Below are positions 10,712-19,800 of a DNA stretch of 64,000 nt, one piece after another; position 1 is the stretch's first letter, and each line of letters starts with the position of its first letter. The notes beneath the pieces were generated by a model that worked only from the letters and a program-made list of their open reading frames with translations, was not told where the DNA came from and ran no database searches. The DNA is from Gammaproteobacteria bacterium (lineage in GTDB: Bacteria; Pseudomonadota; Gammaproteobacteria; UBA6429; Thiohalophilaceae), in contig WGLP01000006.1 in assembly GCA_016125505.1 (NCBI GenBank), forward strand, positions 248,001-312,000, given 5' to 3'. Both the position numbers and the translations under genes were made by a program.

Positions 10712-10918
10712 GATGAGATTCTCAATTCGGCAAATAGCAGACCTTCAGAGGAGTGCAGGAAGTATAATCGCCCGCTTTCCTAAAGTGTGTTTATCTTAAA
10801 TGATTCCGTTAAATTTTTTGTCAAATATGAAATTGTGAATTTAATTTATAACTTGTTAGTAGCATGACTACCTGCAAACGGATTTATTTGATAATTTTTT
10901 ATGAATTATAGCTATCGT
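10712..10918. other. A+T-rich convergent intergenic region
   Basis: These 207 bases lie between two convergent genes. Composition drops sharply to A+T-rich at about 10790 and stays so through the methyltransferase gene, marking a likely junction of transferred DNA. No repeat or tRNA was seen at the boundary. Confidence 0.45.
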
Positions 10919-11815
10919 CTAATATTGATATATTTTTCTAAAGATTCGCTTAATTAGATTTAATGTCTTGATAATTATTAAATAGGGTAGCTTTCCAAAT
11001 AGATAACTCTGAAAAAGTTCATATTCAATCCTATCAACCATTTCCATTCTAGATATTTCTGCACCTGAACCCTTTTTACCAAGCGTAATATAAAACTCAC
11101 AACCAACAGTTGATGAAAAACTAACCTCTTTTAACGAAATTAGCCCAAGGGAATTTAAATCATGGATTATCAACCTAAATGAATGGGGAACAAAACACCA
11201 TGCATGTACATCATGATACTTTCCATCAGCAGTAACTAATTCCAGTCGTTGTTTAGCCTCATCCACCGAATGAGTAAACTTCATTTTTTTTGCAGCGGAG
11301 TTGCTCCATGCACCTATTCCTGAGTTTGTAACTGCATTCAAATAAAACTCGACCATAGATCCTGGGCTATGTATAGATAATTTTTGATAATAACTGTCAA
11401 TTATTCTTGAAATTCCAGTTATCGGGCGATAATAATCAAAGCAAAAACGCTTATCGGGCACAGCTAGAGACAGCACCCCATCGTCATTTAGTATATCTTC
11501 ACATTCCTTTAAGAATCGAATTAGATCAGGAACATGCTCTATCACATGAGAGGCAATTATCCAGTCATAGTAATTATTTTTTCCCGTTAACTCCGAATAA
11601 CTTTCTCCTTTCCAAATGAAGTCAACATCCTCGATTTTCTTAGTATCCATATTATGGGCTGCAAATGTTTTAATAAGTTTGTCACGGCCCATATGATCTA
11701 TAACTTGCACCTTATAACCTTCTCGTTTTGGCGCAATAGGATTAGGGCCTGGGCCAATTTCGATGCCACGACCATTCTTATCCACATGTAATAATATTTT
11801 CTCTTCTCGCGTCAT
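10919..11815 (-). CDS. Class I SAM-dependent methyltransferase, probably acquired
   Basis: The 298-aa protein starts with a SAM-binding glycine motif (IEIGPGPNP, about 17-25). It then has the acidic strand end VIDHM and the post-motif IIASHVIEHVPD, which is typical of Methyltransf_11/23 enzymes acting on small molecules or sugars. The C-terminus has hydrophobic, basic stretches (YLIIIKTLNLIKRIFRK), suggesting membrane association. The substrate cannot be read from sequence. Similar enzymes occur in glycan and O-antigen clusters, but no glycosyltransferase is next to it. The gene is much richer in A+T than its neighbours and sits alone between two sortase-related loci, so horizontal acquisition is likely. 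Confidence 0.75.
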   Translation of the reverse strand: MTREEKILLHVDKNGRGIEIGPGPNPIAPKREGYKVQVIDHMGRDKLIKTFAAHNMDTKKIEDVDFIWKGESYSELTGKNNYYDWIIASHVIEHVPDLIRFLKECEDILNDDGVLSLAVPDKRFCFDYYRPITGISRIIDSYYQKLSIHSPGSMVEFYLNAVTNSGIGAWSNSAAKKMKFTHSVDEAKQRLELVTADGKYHDVHAWCFVPHSFRLIIHDLNSLGLISLKEVSFSSTVGCEFYITLGKKGSGAEISRMEMVDRIEYELFQSYLFGKLPYLIIIKTLNLIKRIFRKIYQY

Positions 11816-12325
11816 AACTATTCCTAAACGTAAGCTTAACTATAACAAGGAAAAAATTTCATAAAAAAGTCTAAAAAATTATATTAAGTACCTATATCAC
11901 TCAAATATTCAATCGTATGTACCGAGTTAAACCAGGTGATATCTGTGTAATCTACGCGCATTAAGCCCTGAATCGCTATCAATTTCCACCTAATTCTGGC
12001 ACCTCCCATTCCTGCTGCGATATATAAGATGAATACAATCCTAACAAAGCTTATGACAATGTCCGTATACTTAAAATATACCTGCATCTTTTAAAGATGT
12101 TTAATAATTTAGTCTTGTTCTATTTTCACTATACGTCAATGAGATTTGGGTCAGTTTCAGCCATTCCACTTGCAATGCCTCTGAACTTTCACCCGCCATA
12201 TTTCGTCATTTTTCATCGCCACCTCTTCTGATTTGCTCCCGCGTTTCGCCAGCTTGCTTGTGTTTAATACTCATCAGGTTAACACGACGCGGGCACTGTG
12301 CCCGCACAACGAAGAGGAAAGTATT
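11816..12325. other. A+T-rich intergenic region, mostly empty
   Basis: About 510 bases without a supportable gene. A minus-strand frame at 11884-12087 could encode 67 residues with a hydrophobic middle, but it has no convincing ribosome site or family. The region returns to normal composition near 12190. A perfect hairpin, GCGGGCA-CTG-TGCCCGC, lies at 12289-12305 in the leader of the OmpA-family gene, about 20 bases before its ATG, where it could affect mRNA stability or translation. Confidence 0.45.
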
Positions 12326-12973
12326 ATGCACGCTCACACATTCAATCTGAAATCCATACGTACCCTGGGCATCATCCTGACCTGCGGTGCCCTGGCCGCC
12401 GGTTGCGCTCATAACGGCGCAAAGACCATGTCACAGGAAACCTCACCCATCGCCAGCTCCACGGAAACCACGGCGCCGGTTGCCAGTAATGAGACCATGC
12501 CGGTGGAACAAAACGCCGTTGAAAATACCACGCCCGTGGCGAACGAGCCTGTCAGCCAACCGGCGGAAACCGCACCGGTCGTTGCCGATAATTCAGCAAA
12601 CAGTACAGCTACCCCGGCAATTCAACAACCGGGACAGATGACCTTTTATTTCGGGTTTAACAAAACCAGCCTGGATGATCAGGACAAAACGGTCCTCAAG
12701 GAACACGCCGAGTTTCTCAAGGCGAATCCGAGCCTGGTGCTGGAGATCAACGGGCATACCGATCACACCGGTCCGCACGACTATAACGAATATCTGAGTA
12801 AGGAACGCGCCGAGGCCGTGGCAAAGATCCTGATTGCCGAGGGTGTTACCCGCTCGCAATTGGTGATCAAGGCCCTGGCGGACGACAAGCCGCTGGCGGA
12901 TGCCGCGCAACCGGGCAAGAACCGCCGGGTGGAACTGCAGTACGACGAAATGAACATGGTAAGCAGCAAGTAA
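12326..12973 (+). CDS. OmpA-family lipoprotein, Pal-like, possibly PdsO
   Basis: A 215-aa envelope protein. ATG 12326 follows GAGGAAAG. The signal peptide ends in a lipobox (LAAGC), giving a lipidated Cys. A Ser/Thr/Pro/Glu-rich linker of about 80 residues leads to an OmpA/Pal peptidoglycan-binding domain (about 100-207) with FYFGFNKTSL, INGHTDHTGPHDYN, LSKERAEAV and GKNRRVEL. It should tether the outer membrane to peptidoglycan. No tolB or ybgF is adjacent, so it is not the canonical tol-pal copy. Dedicated-sortase loci often carry an OmpA-family gene called pdsO near the kinase; this may be that gene, separated from it by the acquired methyltransferase. Confidence 0.82.
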   Translation: MHAHTFNLKSIRTLGIILTCGALAAGCAHNGAKTMSQETSPIASSTETTAPVASNETMPVEQNAVENTTPVANEPVSQPAETAPVVADNSANSTATPAIQQPGQMTFYFGFNKTSLDDQDKTVLKEHAEFLKANPSLVLEINGHTDHTGPHDYNEYLSKERAEAVAKILIAEGVTRSQLVIKALADDKPLADAAQPGKNRRVELQYDEMNMVSSK

Positions 12974-12982
12974 GCCGGTTTG

Positions 12983-13054
12983 GGGCCAGACATTCCTCCA
13001 CTGAGATCACTCCTCCCTCCTGTTCTCTCCCTCAGTGTGTCTGGCCCTTTTTTT
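12983..13054 (+). terminator. Terminator after the OmpA-family gene
   Basis: A long stem closes with GGGCCAGACA at 12983-12992 pairing with TGTCTGGCCC at 13038-13047. It is reinforced by ACTGAG/CTCAGT inside and followed by seven T residues at 13048-13054. It lies 10 bases after the stop codon and fits a rho-independent terminator with a large apical loop. Confidence 0.8.
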
Positions 13055-13074
13055 CTCCAGAATATTTTGCTGAC

Positions 13075-13180
13075 ACAATCTGTGGTTACCCTTTCCAGGA
13101 CACGCGGTAAATACATCCCTGTACGCTCGACAGCAGCATCCCTGCTGCTGACGGTCCTGGAAAGGGTAACCACAGATTGT
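13075..13180. repeat. MITE-like element with 27-bp perfect inverted ends
   Basis: The 27 bases at 13075-13101 (beginning ACAATCTGTGG) are the exact reverse complement of 13154-13180. The 52-base interior carries a second small hairpin, CAGCAG...CTGCTG. The whole 106-bp unit could fold into one long hairpin. It lies between convergent genes, encodes nothing and shows no obvious target duplication. A non-autonomous mobile repeat or a bidirectional terminator are both possible. Confidence 0.7.
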
Positions 13181-13228
13181 TATATGCCGTGAAATAGAAA
13201 TCTGAAATAACCACCTAGCCACGCATAC

Positions 13229-14809
13229 TCAAGGCACGATCCACACGGGCTGCGCGCGACCGGAGAGGTCGATCAGGTAACCGCCGCGCGAGAGGACACG
13301 TTGCCAGGGCGTGATCCCGCCGCGGGTATACAAAGGTATATAGGCGTTCAACTTCGACGAGTGATTCAGCAGGTCCAGGACATACTCGCGGGAAAGATAC
13401 AGCCCTGTGTGTTTGACGCCTTCGGCAAAGGCCATGCAGGCAAAGTAAGTCAGCGCCTGATGTGGTACATCCTGAAGCTTGACCTTCTGCACGCGCGCCC
13501 AGGCCAGAAAACGCCGCAACGCCGGATCAGGATCACTCGGCAGTGCAGTAAGCTGTACCCGCCACCCCCTCGAACGCACGCTGTCTGATAAGGTGTTCTG
13601 ATGTTTACCAAGCAAGCTCGCTGACATAAATACCGGCGGCCCTTTGCCTTGCAAGTCCTTTGTCAGACCTTGTATGTCAGCCGCATTCAGCCATAACACA
13701 ATGGCACTGGCGTTCTCTGAAAGGCGCGCCAGAGACACACTCGGATCGCGATGCAGATCCAAGGTCTGCACATGTCCGCCTTGCTGCTGGACGATCTTTT
13801 CCAGCTCGCCGGATGCGGCGACGGAGCGGGCATCGCCGCCATCGACAATGGCTATCACCTTAGCGTCCAGCTGCCTCGACTTGAGCGCAGAGGCGACGAT
13901 ATCCGCTTCGAGTCTCATGCCGCGCGAATAATAAAACGAATAGAAGCCACTGACATCGGCCGGCGGCAGATCGGTGTCGGGCAGCATGCACGGCATTTCC
14001 TGCGCCTCACAGAAGTCGTGCACCGGCTGCCATGTGCCGGCAGCCAGGCCACCGATAAGCGCAAACACCGGACGCTTGCGATAGTATGCCTCGATCTGCG
14101 CACGCCAGGTCGCGGGCGCGCCGCTGACGCGCCAGACATCGAGTGACCACTCGCGGTAGGTCTCCTTGATATCGTGGGGAAAATGCCCGCCGCGCAGGCG
14201 CTGCGGTCCGCTGCGGTTGCGGGCGGCGATAAACGTCTCGATCACATCCAGTTCCGCGCGCGCCAACGCCGGGTCCACGTCACCGGCAATCAAGGTTGCT
14301 AACCGCAAGGTGGTTTCCGTTGAACCGGGCGAGAGTGCGCTGCCAAGCTGACGCAAATACGCGGTCAGTGCCGCGAGATCGCGCTCATTCAATTGAAAGT
14401 GCGGCATCAAGGGGTCAAGCGGATGACCGGCGGCATCGATACCGCCGAGTATGGCCCGTGCGAGGGTCTTGTCGGTGTAGGCAGGACGCTGACGCTGGGT
14501 ACGTGTGCGGATATCCGGAGAAAACAGCAACGGGCCCGCAATGGCCGGTGGGATCTTGCCACTCTCGATCGTGCCCATGCCGCTGCGCCCGTGACAGCTC
14601 TGGCAGGTCAGCTGCGTGCCGGAGACGGGCACATCGCCCTGCACCATCGCCTTGACAGGTTCGCCGGAGACGCCACGGCCTTCGAGATAAAGCCGCTTGC
14701 CCGCGGCGACCAGCGCGTCCTGACCGGTTCCCGCAGCCGCGCTGTTGGCAAGGATCAGCGCCATCACCCATGTGAATACGCGCTTCCTCAGGAATGGATC
14801 AATCAACAT
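13229..14809 (-). CDS. Cytochrome c fused to type-1 periplasmic binding domain
   Basis: A 526-aa secreted protein, last gene of the multicopper-oxidase operon. A signal peptide (1-26, ending SAAAG) is followed by a c-type cytochrome domain (about 30-150) with one heme site CQSCH and a distal Met candidate in LDPLMPHFQL. From about 165 to the end the sequence resembles ABC-type amino-acid/Leu-Ile-Val binding proteins (Peripla_BP_6), with FALIGGLAAGTWQPV and AKVIAIVDGGDARS. The cytochrome could accept or donate electrons for the copper oxidases, while the second domain could bind a small ligand. The start has no strong ribosome site and follows the SCO stop by 17 bases, consistent with translation coupled to the upstream gene. 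Confidence 0.8.
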   Translation of the reverse strand: MLIDPFLRKRVFTWVMALILANSAAAGTGQDALVAAGKRLYLEGRGVSGEPVKAMVQGDVPVSGTQLTCQSCHGRSGMGTIESGKIPPAIAGPLLFSPDIRTRTQRQRPAYTDKTLARAILGGIDAAGHPLDPLMPHFQLNERDLAALTAYLRQLGSALSPGSTETTLRLATLIAGDVDPALARAELDVIETFIAARNRSGPQRLRGGHFPHDIKETYREWSLDVWRVSGAPATWRAQIEAYYRKRPVFALIGGLAAGTWQPVHDFCEAQEMPCMLPDTDLPPADVSGFYSFYYSRGMRLEADIVASALKSRQLDAKVIAIVDGGDARSVAASGELEKIVQQQGGHVQTLDLHRDPSVSLARLSENASAIVLWLNAADIQGLTKDLQGKGPPVFMSASLLGKHQNTLSDSVRSRGWRVQLTALPSDPDPALRRFLAWARVQKVKLQDVPHQALTYFACMAFAEGVKHTGLYLSREYVLDLLNHSSKLNAYIPLYTRGGITPWQRVLSRGGYLIDLSGRAQPVWIVP

Positions 14810-14826
14810 CTATATATTTTAGATCT

Positions 14827-15462
14827 TTAGTGTAATACCAGTCTTGCCTGCTTCGCTAAAGCTGTCCCACTGGCCAGTCCCTCCACTCGCACCCACTGAC
14901 TCTCACCCTTGCCATGCATGAGCGTAATCGGCCGGTGATTCGTCTTCGTGCCGGTCCAGGCATCGAAGGTACGCAACACGTGTTCGATGTCCTTGGGCTT
15001 GCCGGTGAGGAAACGCCACTGCGATGTGGCATTGAAACGCCGGGCATACGCGGACAACACTGCCGGCGTGTCGTGTTCGGGGTCGATAGTGATCGACACC
15101 AGCTGGATACGATCCGCTTCCGCGCCCAGGGCCTTGCGCATCTGCGCGAAGGTGGCGGTCATGATCGGGCAGATCGTGGTGCAGGTCGTGAAGATAAAAT
15201 TCACCGCGACGGGGCGATCGCCATCGAGCAGTTCCTGCAGCGCCACGTGGTTACCGGCGCTGTCAAAGAGCTTGACGTCGGGCACGGTATAACTCTGCCT
15301 GCTCGACGTGTAATCGGGTCTTTTCATCATGTCGCGATGGGCCGCGCCGCACTTCATCCCGCCGGACATATGGTCGTTAGACTGCGCCCACGCCGGCGCT
15401 GCCATTCCCGCGCAGACGAGCGCAGGCACAAGGAACCAGTGGCGGAGTTTATTCATGTTCAT
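14827..15462 (-). CDS. SCO1/SenC family copper chaperone
   Basis: The 211-aa protein has a cleavable signal peptide (ends PAWAQ) and a thioredoxin-like fold. It carries the SCO copper site CTTIC (a CxxxC within FIFTTCTTICPIM), the SCO-typical SITIDPEHDTP, and a C-terminal His region (NHRPITLMHG) that can supply the third ligand. SCO proteins deliver Cu to CuA of cytochrome oxidase or act as thiol reductases. No cytochrome oxidase genes are here, so copper delivery to the adjacent multicopper-oxidase-like proteins is the simplest reading. The start overlaps the LolA-like gene by 14 bases. Confidence 0.9.
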   Translation of the reverse strand: MNMNKLRHWFLVPALVCAGMAAPAWAQSNDHMSGGMKCGAAHRDMMKRPDYTSSRQSYTVPDVKLFDSAGNHVALQELLDGDRPVAVNFIFTTCTTICPIMTATFAQMRKALGAEADRIQLVSITIDPEHDTPAVLSAYARRFNATSQWRFLTGKPKDIEHVLRTFDAWTGTKTNHRPITLMHGKGESQWVRVEGLASGTALAKQARLVLH

Positions 15463-16255
15463 ACGGCGTCTTTCTTATGGCGACTGGCCGGATATTGGCG
15501 CCGGCCGGCATCTCGAAACGCGCATCGGCGATATACGGATTCACGCTGACCGTCTCCACGGTCAGAAAATGCGCCGCCGGATCCCCTTCGGTCGTGGTTT
15601 CCTGACGATGCGCGATCAAGAGTCCGTCCGTCTGCTTCCAGTCGGAATACACGGTCTCGACCCGGTGCTGGCGCCCGGCGATGGTACGCATCGCCTCCAG
15701 CTTGAGTTCCAGCGCGGTTTCCGCATCAAGATAGATCCAGCGCACCGCGCCCTTATCCATGGTCAATTTGAGTTTGATGGCATCCCGCTCCCCCACCTTC
15801 ACATGGCCCAGCAGTTCAATGTCGATGTCGCGTTTGGCATAGTTGTACAACAGACCATAGGGATCGGACGAGTCCGCGATCTCGCGCAGTTCCCCTTCGG
15901 TCATGGCCTCGGGCGTGCTGCGCCCGCGAAACGGCGCAATCTTCCAGCCGTGTTTGCCGTCAGCGCACTGCAAGGCAGTCTGATCGTTGAACACAAATCC
16001 GAAACACATCTTGCCGGGCCGCTTCTGCTCGAGTACGTAAGGCACGGACAGACCCTGGCCCAGGTCCATCAGTCCGGTGAGCTTCAGCGAGTCCACTTTT
16101 TGCCAGGCCGCGGCGCCCCCGCGCGCCTCGATATTGCGCGCAACCCACGACTTGACCAGGCGTGACTGTTTCATCGCATCCGAGTTGTAGACAAACACTG
16201 CACCGGCCACCGCCACCACAAGGACGAGCGCAATGCTGATAATTTTTTTCGACAT
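15449..16255 (-). CDS. LolA-like outer membrane lipoprotein-sorting family protein
   Basis: A 268-aa protein with an N-terminal membrane anchor or signal (about 4-23). The rest is mostly beta-strand and resembles the LolA/LppX-like fold of proteins annotated 'outer membrane lipoprotein-sorting protein': it has ARNIEARGGAAAWQKV near the start, repeated strand patterns, and YSDWKQTDGLLIAH. Members bind hydrophobic ligands in the periplasm; the ligand here is unknown. ATG 16255 has a strong AGGAGAA site. It is 20 bases from the gene before it and overlaps the SCO gene, so it belongs to the copper-enzyme operon. Confidence 0.72.
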   Translation of the reverse strand: MSKKIISIALVLVVAVAGAVFVYNSDAMKQSRLVKSWVARNIEARGGAAAWQKVDSLKLTGLMDLGQGLSVPYVLEQKRPGKMCFGFVFNDQTALQCADGKHGWKIAPFRGRSTPEAMTEGELREIADSSDPYGLLYNYAKRDIDIELLGHVKVGERDAIKLKLTMDKGAVRWIYLDAETALELKLEAMRTIAGRQHRVETVYSDWKQTDGLLIAHRQETTTEGDPAAHFLTVETVSVNPYIADARFEMPAGANIRPVAIRKTPYEHE

Positions 16256-16275
16256 GGTAATTCTCCTGCTTGCCT

Positions 16276-16788
16276 TTACTGTACGACGAGTTCGTCGGCA
16301 TGAAATGCGCCGATATCAATATTCACATGGTCACCCGGCTTCACCAGCTTGCCGGGATTGGCGAAGAACATCCAATACGTCTTCCCGGCATGCGGCGGAT
16401 TGGAATTACGCAGGGCGCCGGTCTTGGCCGGGGTCGGGACAATGAGTCTGGCGCCGGTTTTGACATGCGTCAGCAGCGGCTTGGTCTGCCGCTCGAATAA
16501 GGGCCTGGCCTTCTCGGCATCCAGCACCTTGTAGCGAAACTCCAGCATGTAACCCGCCGAGGTCTGGCGCACAAACAAGACCTCGACACCCCACTGCCGT
16601 TTCATCAAGGTCTTCTCGCGCGGATGGTGAAGATGCGTTTTATCGGGGGTTGCCGCCGTCACTGCTGTCATCGGCAGCCATGCGAACAGCATCCCGAGAA
16701 CACAGGCAAGCACGCCGCCGACGTGACGTTTATCTTTAAAGCTATCCTGTCCGGATTTGCACCCGGACAGGATGAAGCATGACAACAT
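16276..16788 (-). CDS. Hypothetical secreted protein of the copper-enzyme operon
   Basis: The frame encodes 170 residues from ATG 16788, which follows a TTGAGG site 22 bases after the stop of the giant gene. The first 45 residues hold a basic patch (KDKRH) and a hydrophobic stretch ending AVTAA, so the mature protein probably begins near ATPDKTH. The rest is beta-rich and has no recognised domain; KTYWMFFANPGK and GDHVNIDIGAFHADELVVQ are notable, with several His residues. An 11-bp-arm hairpin (16744-16773) lies inside the first codons, making the exact start uncertain; initiation after the hairpin is possible. Its position suggests an accessory role in the operon. Confidence 0.65.
   Translation of the reverse strand: MLSCFILSGCKSGQDSFKDKRHVGGVLACVLGMLFAWLPMTAVTAATPDKTHLHHPREKTLMKRQWGVEVLFVRQTSAGYMLEFRYKVLDAEKARPLFERQTKPLLTHVKTGARLIVPTPAKTGALRNSNPPHAGKTYWMFFANPGKLVKPGDHVNIDIGAFHADELVVQ
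16744..16773. promoter_or_regulatory. Strong hairpin just after the giant gene
   Basis: ATCCTGTCCGG (16744-16754) is perfectly complementary to CCGGACAGGAT (16763-16773), with an 8-base loop. It lies about 40 bases past the stop of the 2251-aa gene and within the 5' end of the next frame. There is no long U tract on either side. It could be a weak terminator, an mRNA-processing or stability element that sets different expression of the operon halves, or a start-site attenuator. Confidence 0.6.
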
Positions 16789-16810
16789 AGACAACCTCAA
16801 CCACCCATCA

Positions 16811-19800
16811 CTACAGACGCTCATCGGCACCACGGTCTACCCCGCTACCCTGCGGGCGCGTATTACCGTCGATGTCATGGTCCGGCACATTCCCGTTGGT
16901 GCTGTTCGCGTTGTTCAGGCCATCCGAGTTCGCCCCGATGTGGTAATTCCACGGAGTACTCGCCGCCGGCCATGCCGGCGTCAGCGGACCATAGCGTACG
17001 TCAACAAAGTTGCCGCCTTCACCGACACCCAGAATGGCCAGGATCGGACCCGGTGCACTCAGGGTACGGGCGCCGTTGCAGTACGCGGCCAGGAAGTCCG
17101 GATCACCCTGCCGGTTGCCGAAACCGGGATACTCCGTGGTGGAGCTCAGGATCGACTGACGTGGATCGAGTTTCAGCGTCGCACCGGCCTGCGGTTGACC
17201 CAGCACACCGAGATCCCAGTAGTTCGCACCCCCTGCACAGCCGCCAACACTTGCCGGTGCCAGTTCAGGCAGCAGGCCGACGGTGTTATTGGCCAGCGGA
17301 CCCAGGTGGAAGGCCCGGTTATGCCAGATGATGTTGTTGAGCAACAGCCGCGGATCGGAGAACGTTGCGTTGAAGGCCGCGTTACCCAATGTAATCACCG
17401 CATTCTGCAAGGCAATGCTATTGGTCTCGGCTACCATGCCCGCCGGCTGTGGCGCAGACGAGTTATTGTTGATCACCAGCGAGCCCTCGGTGGCCGTCGT
17501 GTCGTTGTTCGCAATCGTATTGTTGACGATCACGGCATTGACGGTGTCCTGCAGCGAGATACCACCACCGGACCAGGCGGCTACGTTATTGACGATCATA
17601 TTGTTCGTCATCAGTATCCGCCACGGGTTGTGCAGTGCGAGTTCCGGACCGTTGACCAACTGGGTCCGGATACCGCCACCACTGCCGCTGCCCGCGTTGT
17701 TGCCCTGGATCAGGTTGCTGTCGATGGTGACATTACCGGAACCCAGATTCACCGCCGAGTTACCGGAGATGAAGATGCCGCCGCCGTGGGTAGTGAAGCC
17801 AACGTTGTAGGCCTGGTTGTACAGGATCCGGTTGGACACGATACTGCCGCCCTGGCTGATACCCGTGTGCCCGATACCCGCACCGTCGCCCGCGGTGTAA
17901 TTGCCGCAGATGAAGTTCCTCGCCACGGTGTAGTTACGTGAACCCGAACTGATGGATATACCCGAGCCGGCGCTTTCATTGAACAGCGCGCCGTTCAAGG
18001 TGATCGCATTGTTATGGATATTGACGTTGTCGTTCAACACGACCACACCGTTGCCGTTCGGTGTCAACCCCTGCAGGAACGGCTGACCGATGCGAATACC
18101 GCCGTGCAACTGTCCGGAGTTACCGGTGATGTCGTTATTGGCGATCTCCAGATTGTTCGCATAACCGTTAACAAGGATCGCGCCACCGCCGGAGGCATTG
18201 GTGATGGTAAAGCCATCGATACGCGACGGCGACAACTGGAAGCGGCTCGGACCGGTACTCTTCGCGAGGACCGTGATACCTGCGCCCTCTTCGGAGATCG
18301 TCGTCGTTCCCGGTAACAGGTCGACGTCCGGCAGGTGCGCCGCCAGCTTGTCGCGCCAGATTTGCAGATCGGCAGCGCCGGTCATGATGGCGTCGATCAC
18401 GGTGGTACTACCGGTTCCCTGCAGACGCACGGGTTTCCACATGATCACCTGCTCGTGATAGGTGCCGGGCGCGACCAGGATCAGGGCGCCCGGATTGGCG
18501 GCATCGATCGCGGCCTGAATCGTCGCGTAGTTGCCGGGCACACGAATGGGTGTTTCAACCTGGGCACCGTTGCTACGCGTGATCGTTACCGTCACCGCAT
18601 GGGACGTACTGTTGCCGCCTCGATTGGTTACCACCAGTTGCGCCTCGCCATACGGCGTGTTGCCAGGAATTTCGGCGCGGATCGTGTTGGCTGACCATTG
18701 ATCGATGCTGAGTTGCCTTTGCGTGCCGTTCGGATAGACCAGGGTGACCGTACCGTCTTCCGTACCGAAACCGAAGTTACGCGTAATGGTCGGTACATTA
18801 TGCGGCGCCGCCGCCAACGGACCTTCGTAGTCCGGATTGGGCACCGTCACGGCTGTGCCCAGCGACTTGATCTCCAGCATGCCGTCGCGGCTCACCAGCG
18901 GACCGAAACCGACCGCGGTACCTGCCACGGAGTTCACTTCCGCAATCACCGGTGTGCCGTTGGCGGCGGCACAGTCTGGCGGGTTGTAACCACCGGCGAA
19001 CGCAGCGGAAGGCAGGATCGGTGTATCGAGGTAGGTGTTGGTCCCCGGCATGAACTGTCCGGTGTAGCAGGCCGCCAGGTAGCGATAGTTCTTCGTTGCA
19101 CCTGACTCGTTCAGGCAGGCCTGCATCATCGACGGTGAATAGCCACTGGGGATCGGCACGTTCGCCGTGAAGGTGGACGGGATCATGCCGTTGTAACGAC
19201 CGAATGCATCACCGAGACCGCTATACACGACAGTGCCGTTGAAGTCCCGAATCGTAAACGGCATGTAGGCCGGCGACCACTTCTCGCCGTACGACGGTGA
19301 GGTCAGATTGGTTTCCAATGAAAGGTCGTCCGTCACCAGGCCGGTAAACTGTGCTGCCACCGGTGTGGAGGTGAACAAGTGGAAGTCCGCGGCGGCCTGA
19401 CCCTGATCCGACAGGATCACTTCCTTACGGTCGCACAGCGGACGCCATGCCCCGGCGAACGGCGCCGCTTCACCCGGGAACAGACTGAGTTCATCGGGCA
19501 CCTGATGATATTTACCGACACAGGGTGGCTGGGCCAGTCCCGGTTCCGGTCCCTTCGCTGCCTGGACCATTGCCTGGTCCGGCACCACCAGGACCAGCGA
19601 TCCGTTAGGCAAGGTGACACTGACAGGCGCCGGCCCCAGATTACTGCCGAAAGCGTCGCCGAAGCCAACGTTCATGTCCTGCTCTTTATATTGCTCGTAA
19701 CCCGGCGGCAGGATGGCTTCCACAACATACTTGCCCGGCGGAATGTCGTTAAAGGCGTATCCACCGTCGAACACACCCGGACGCACCTGGTTCCAGTTAC

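Noticed and set aside
11884-12087. Possible 67-aa membrane peptide
   Set aside because: No ribosome site or relatives recognised; it lies in A+T-rich, probably transferred DNA where such frames arise by chance.
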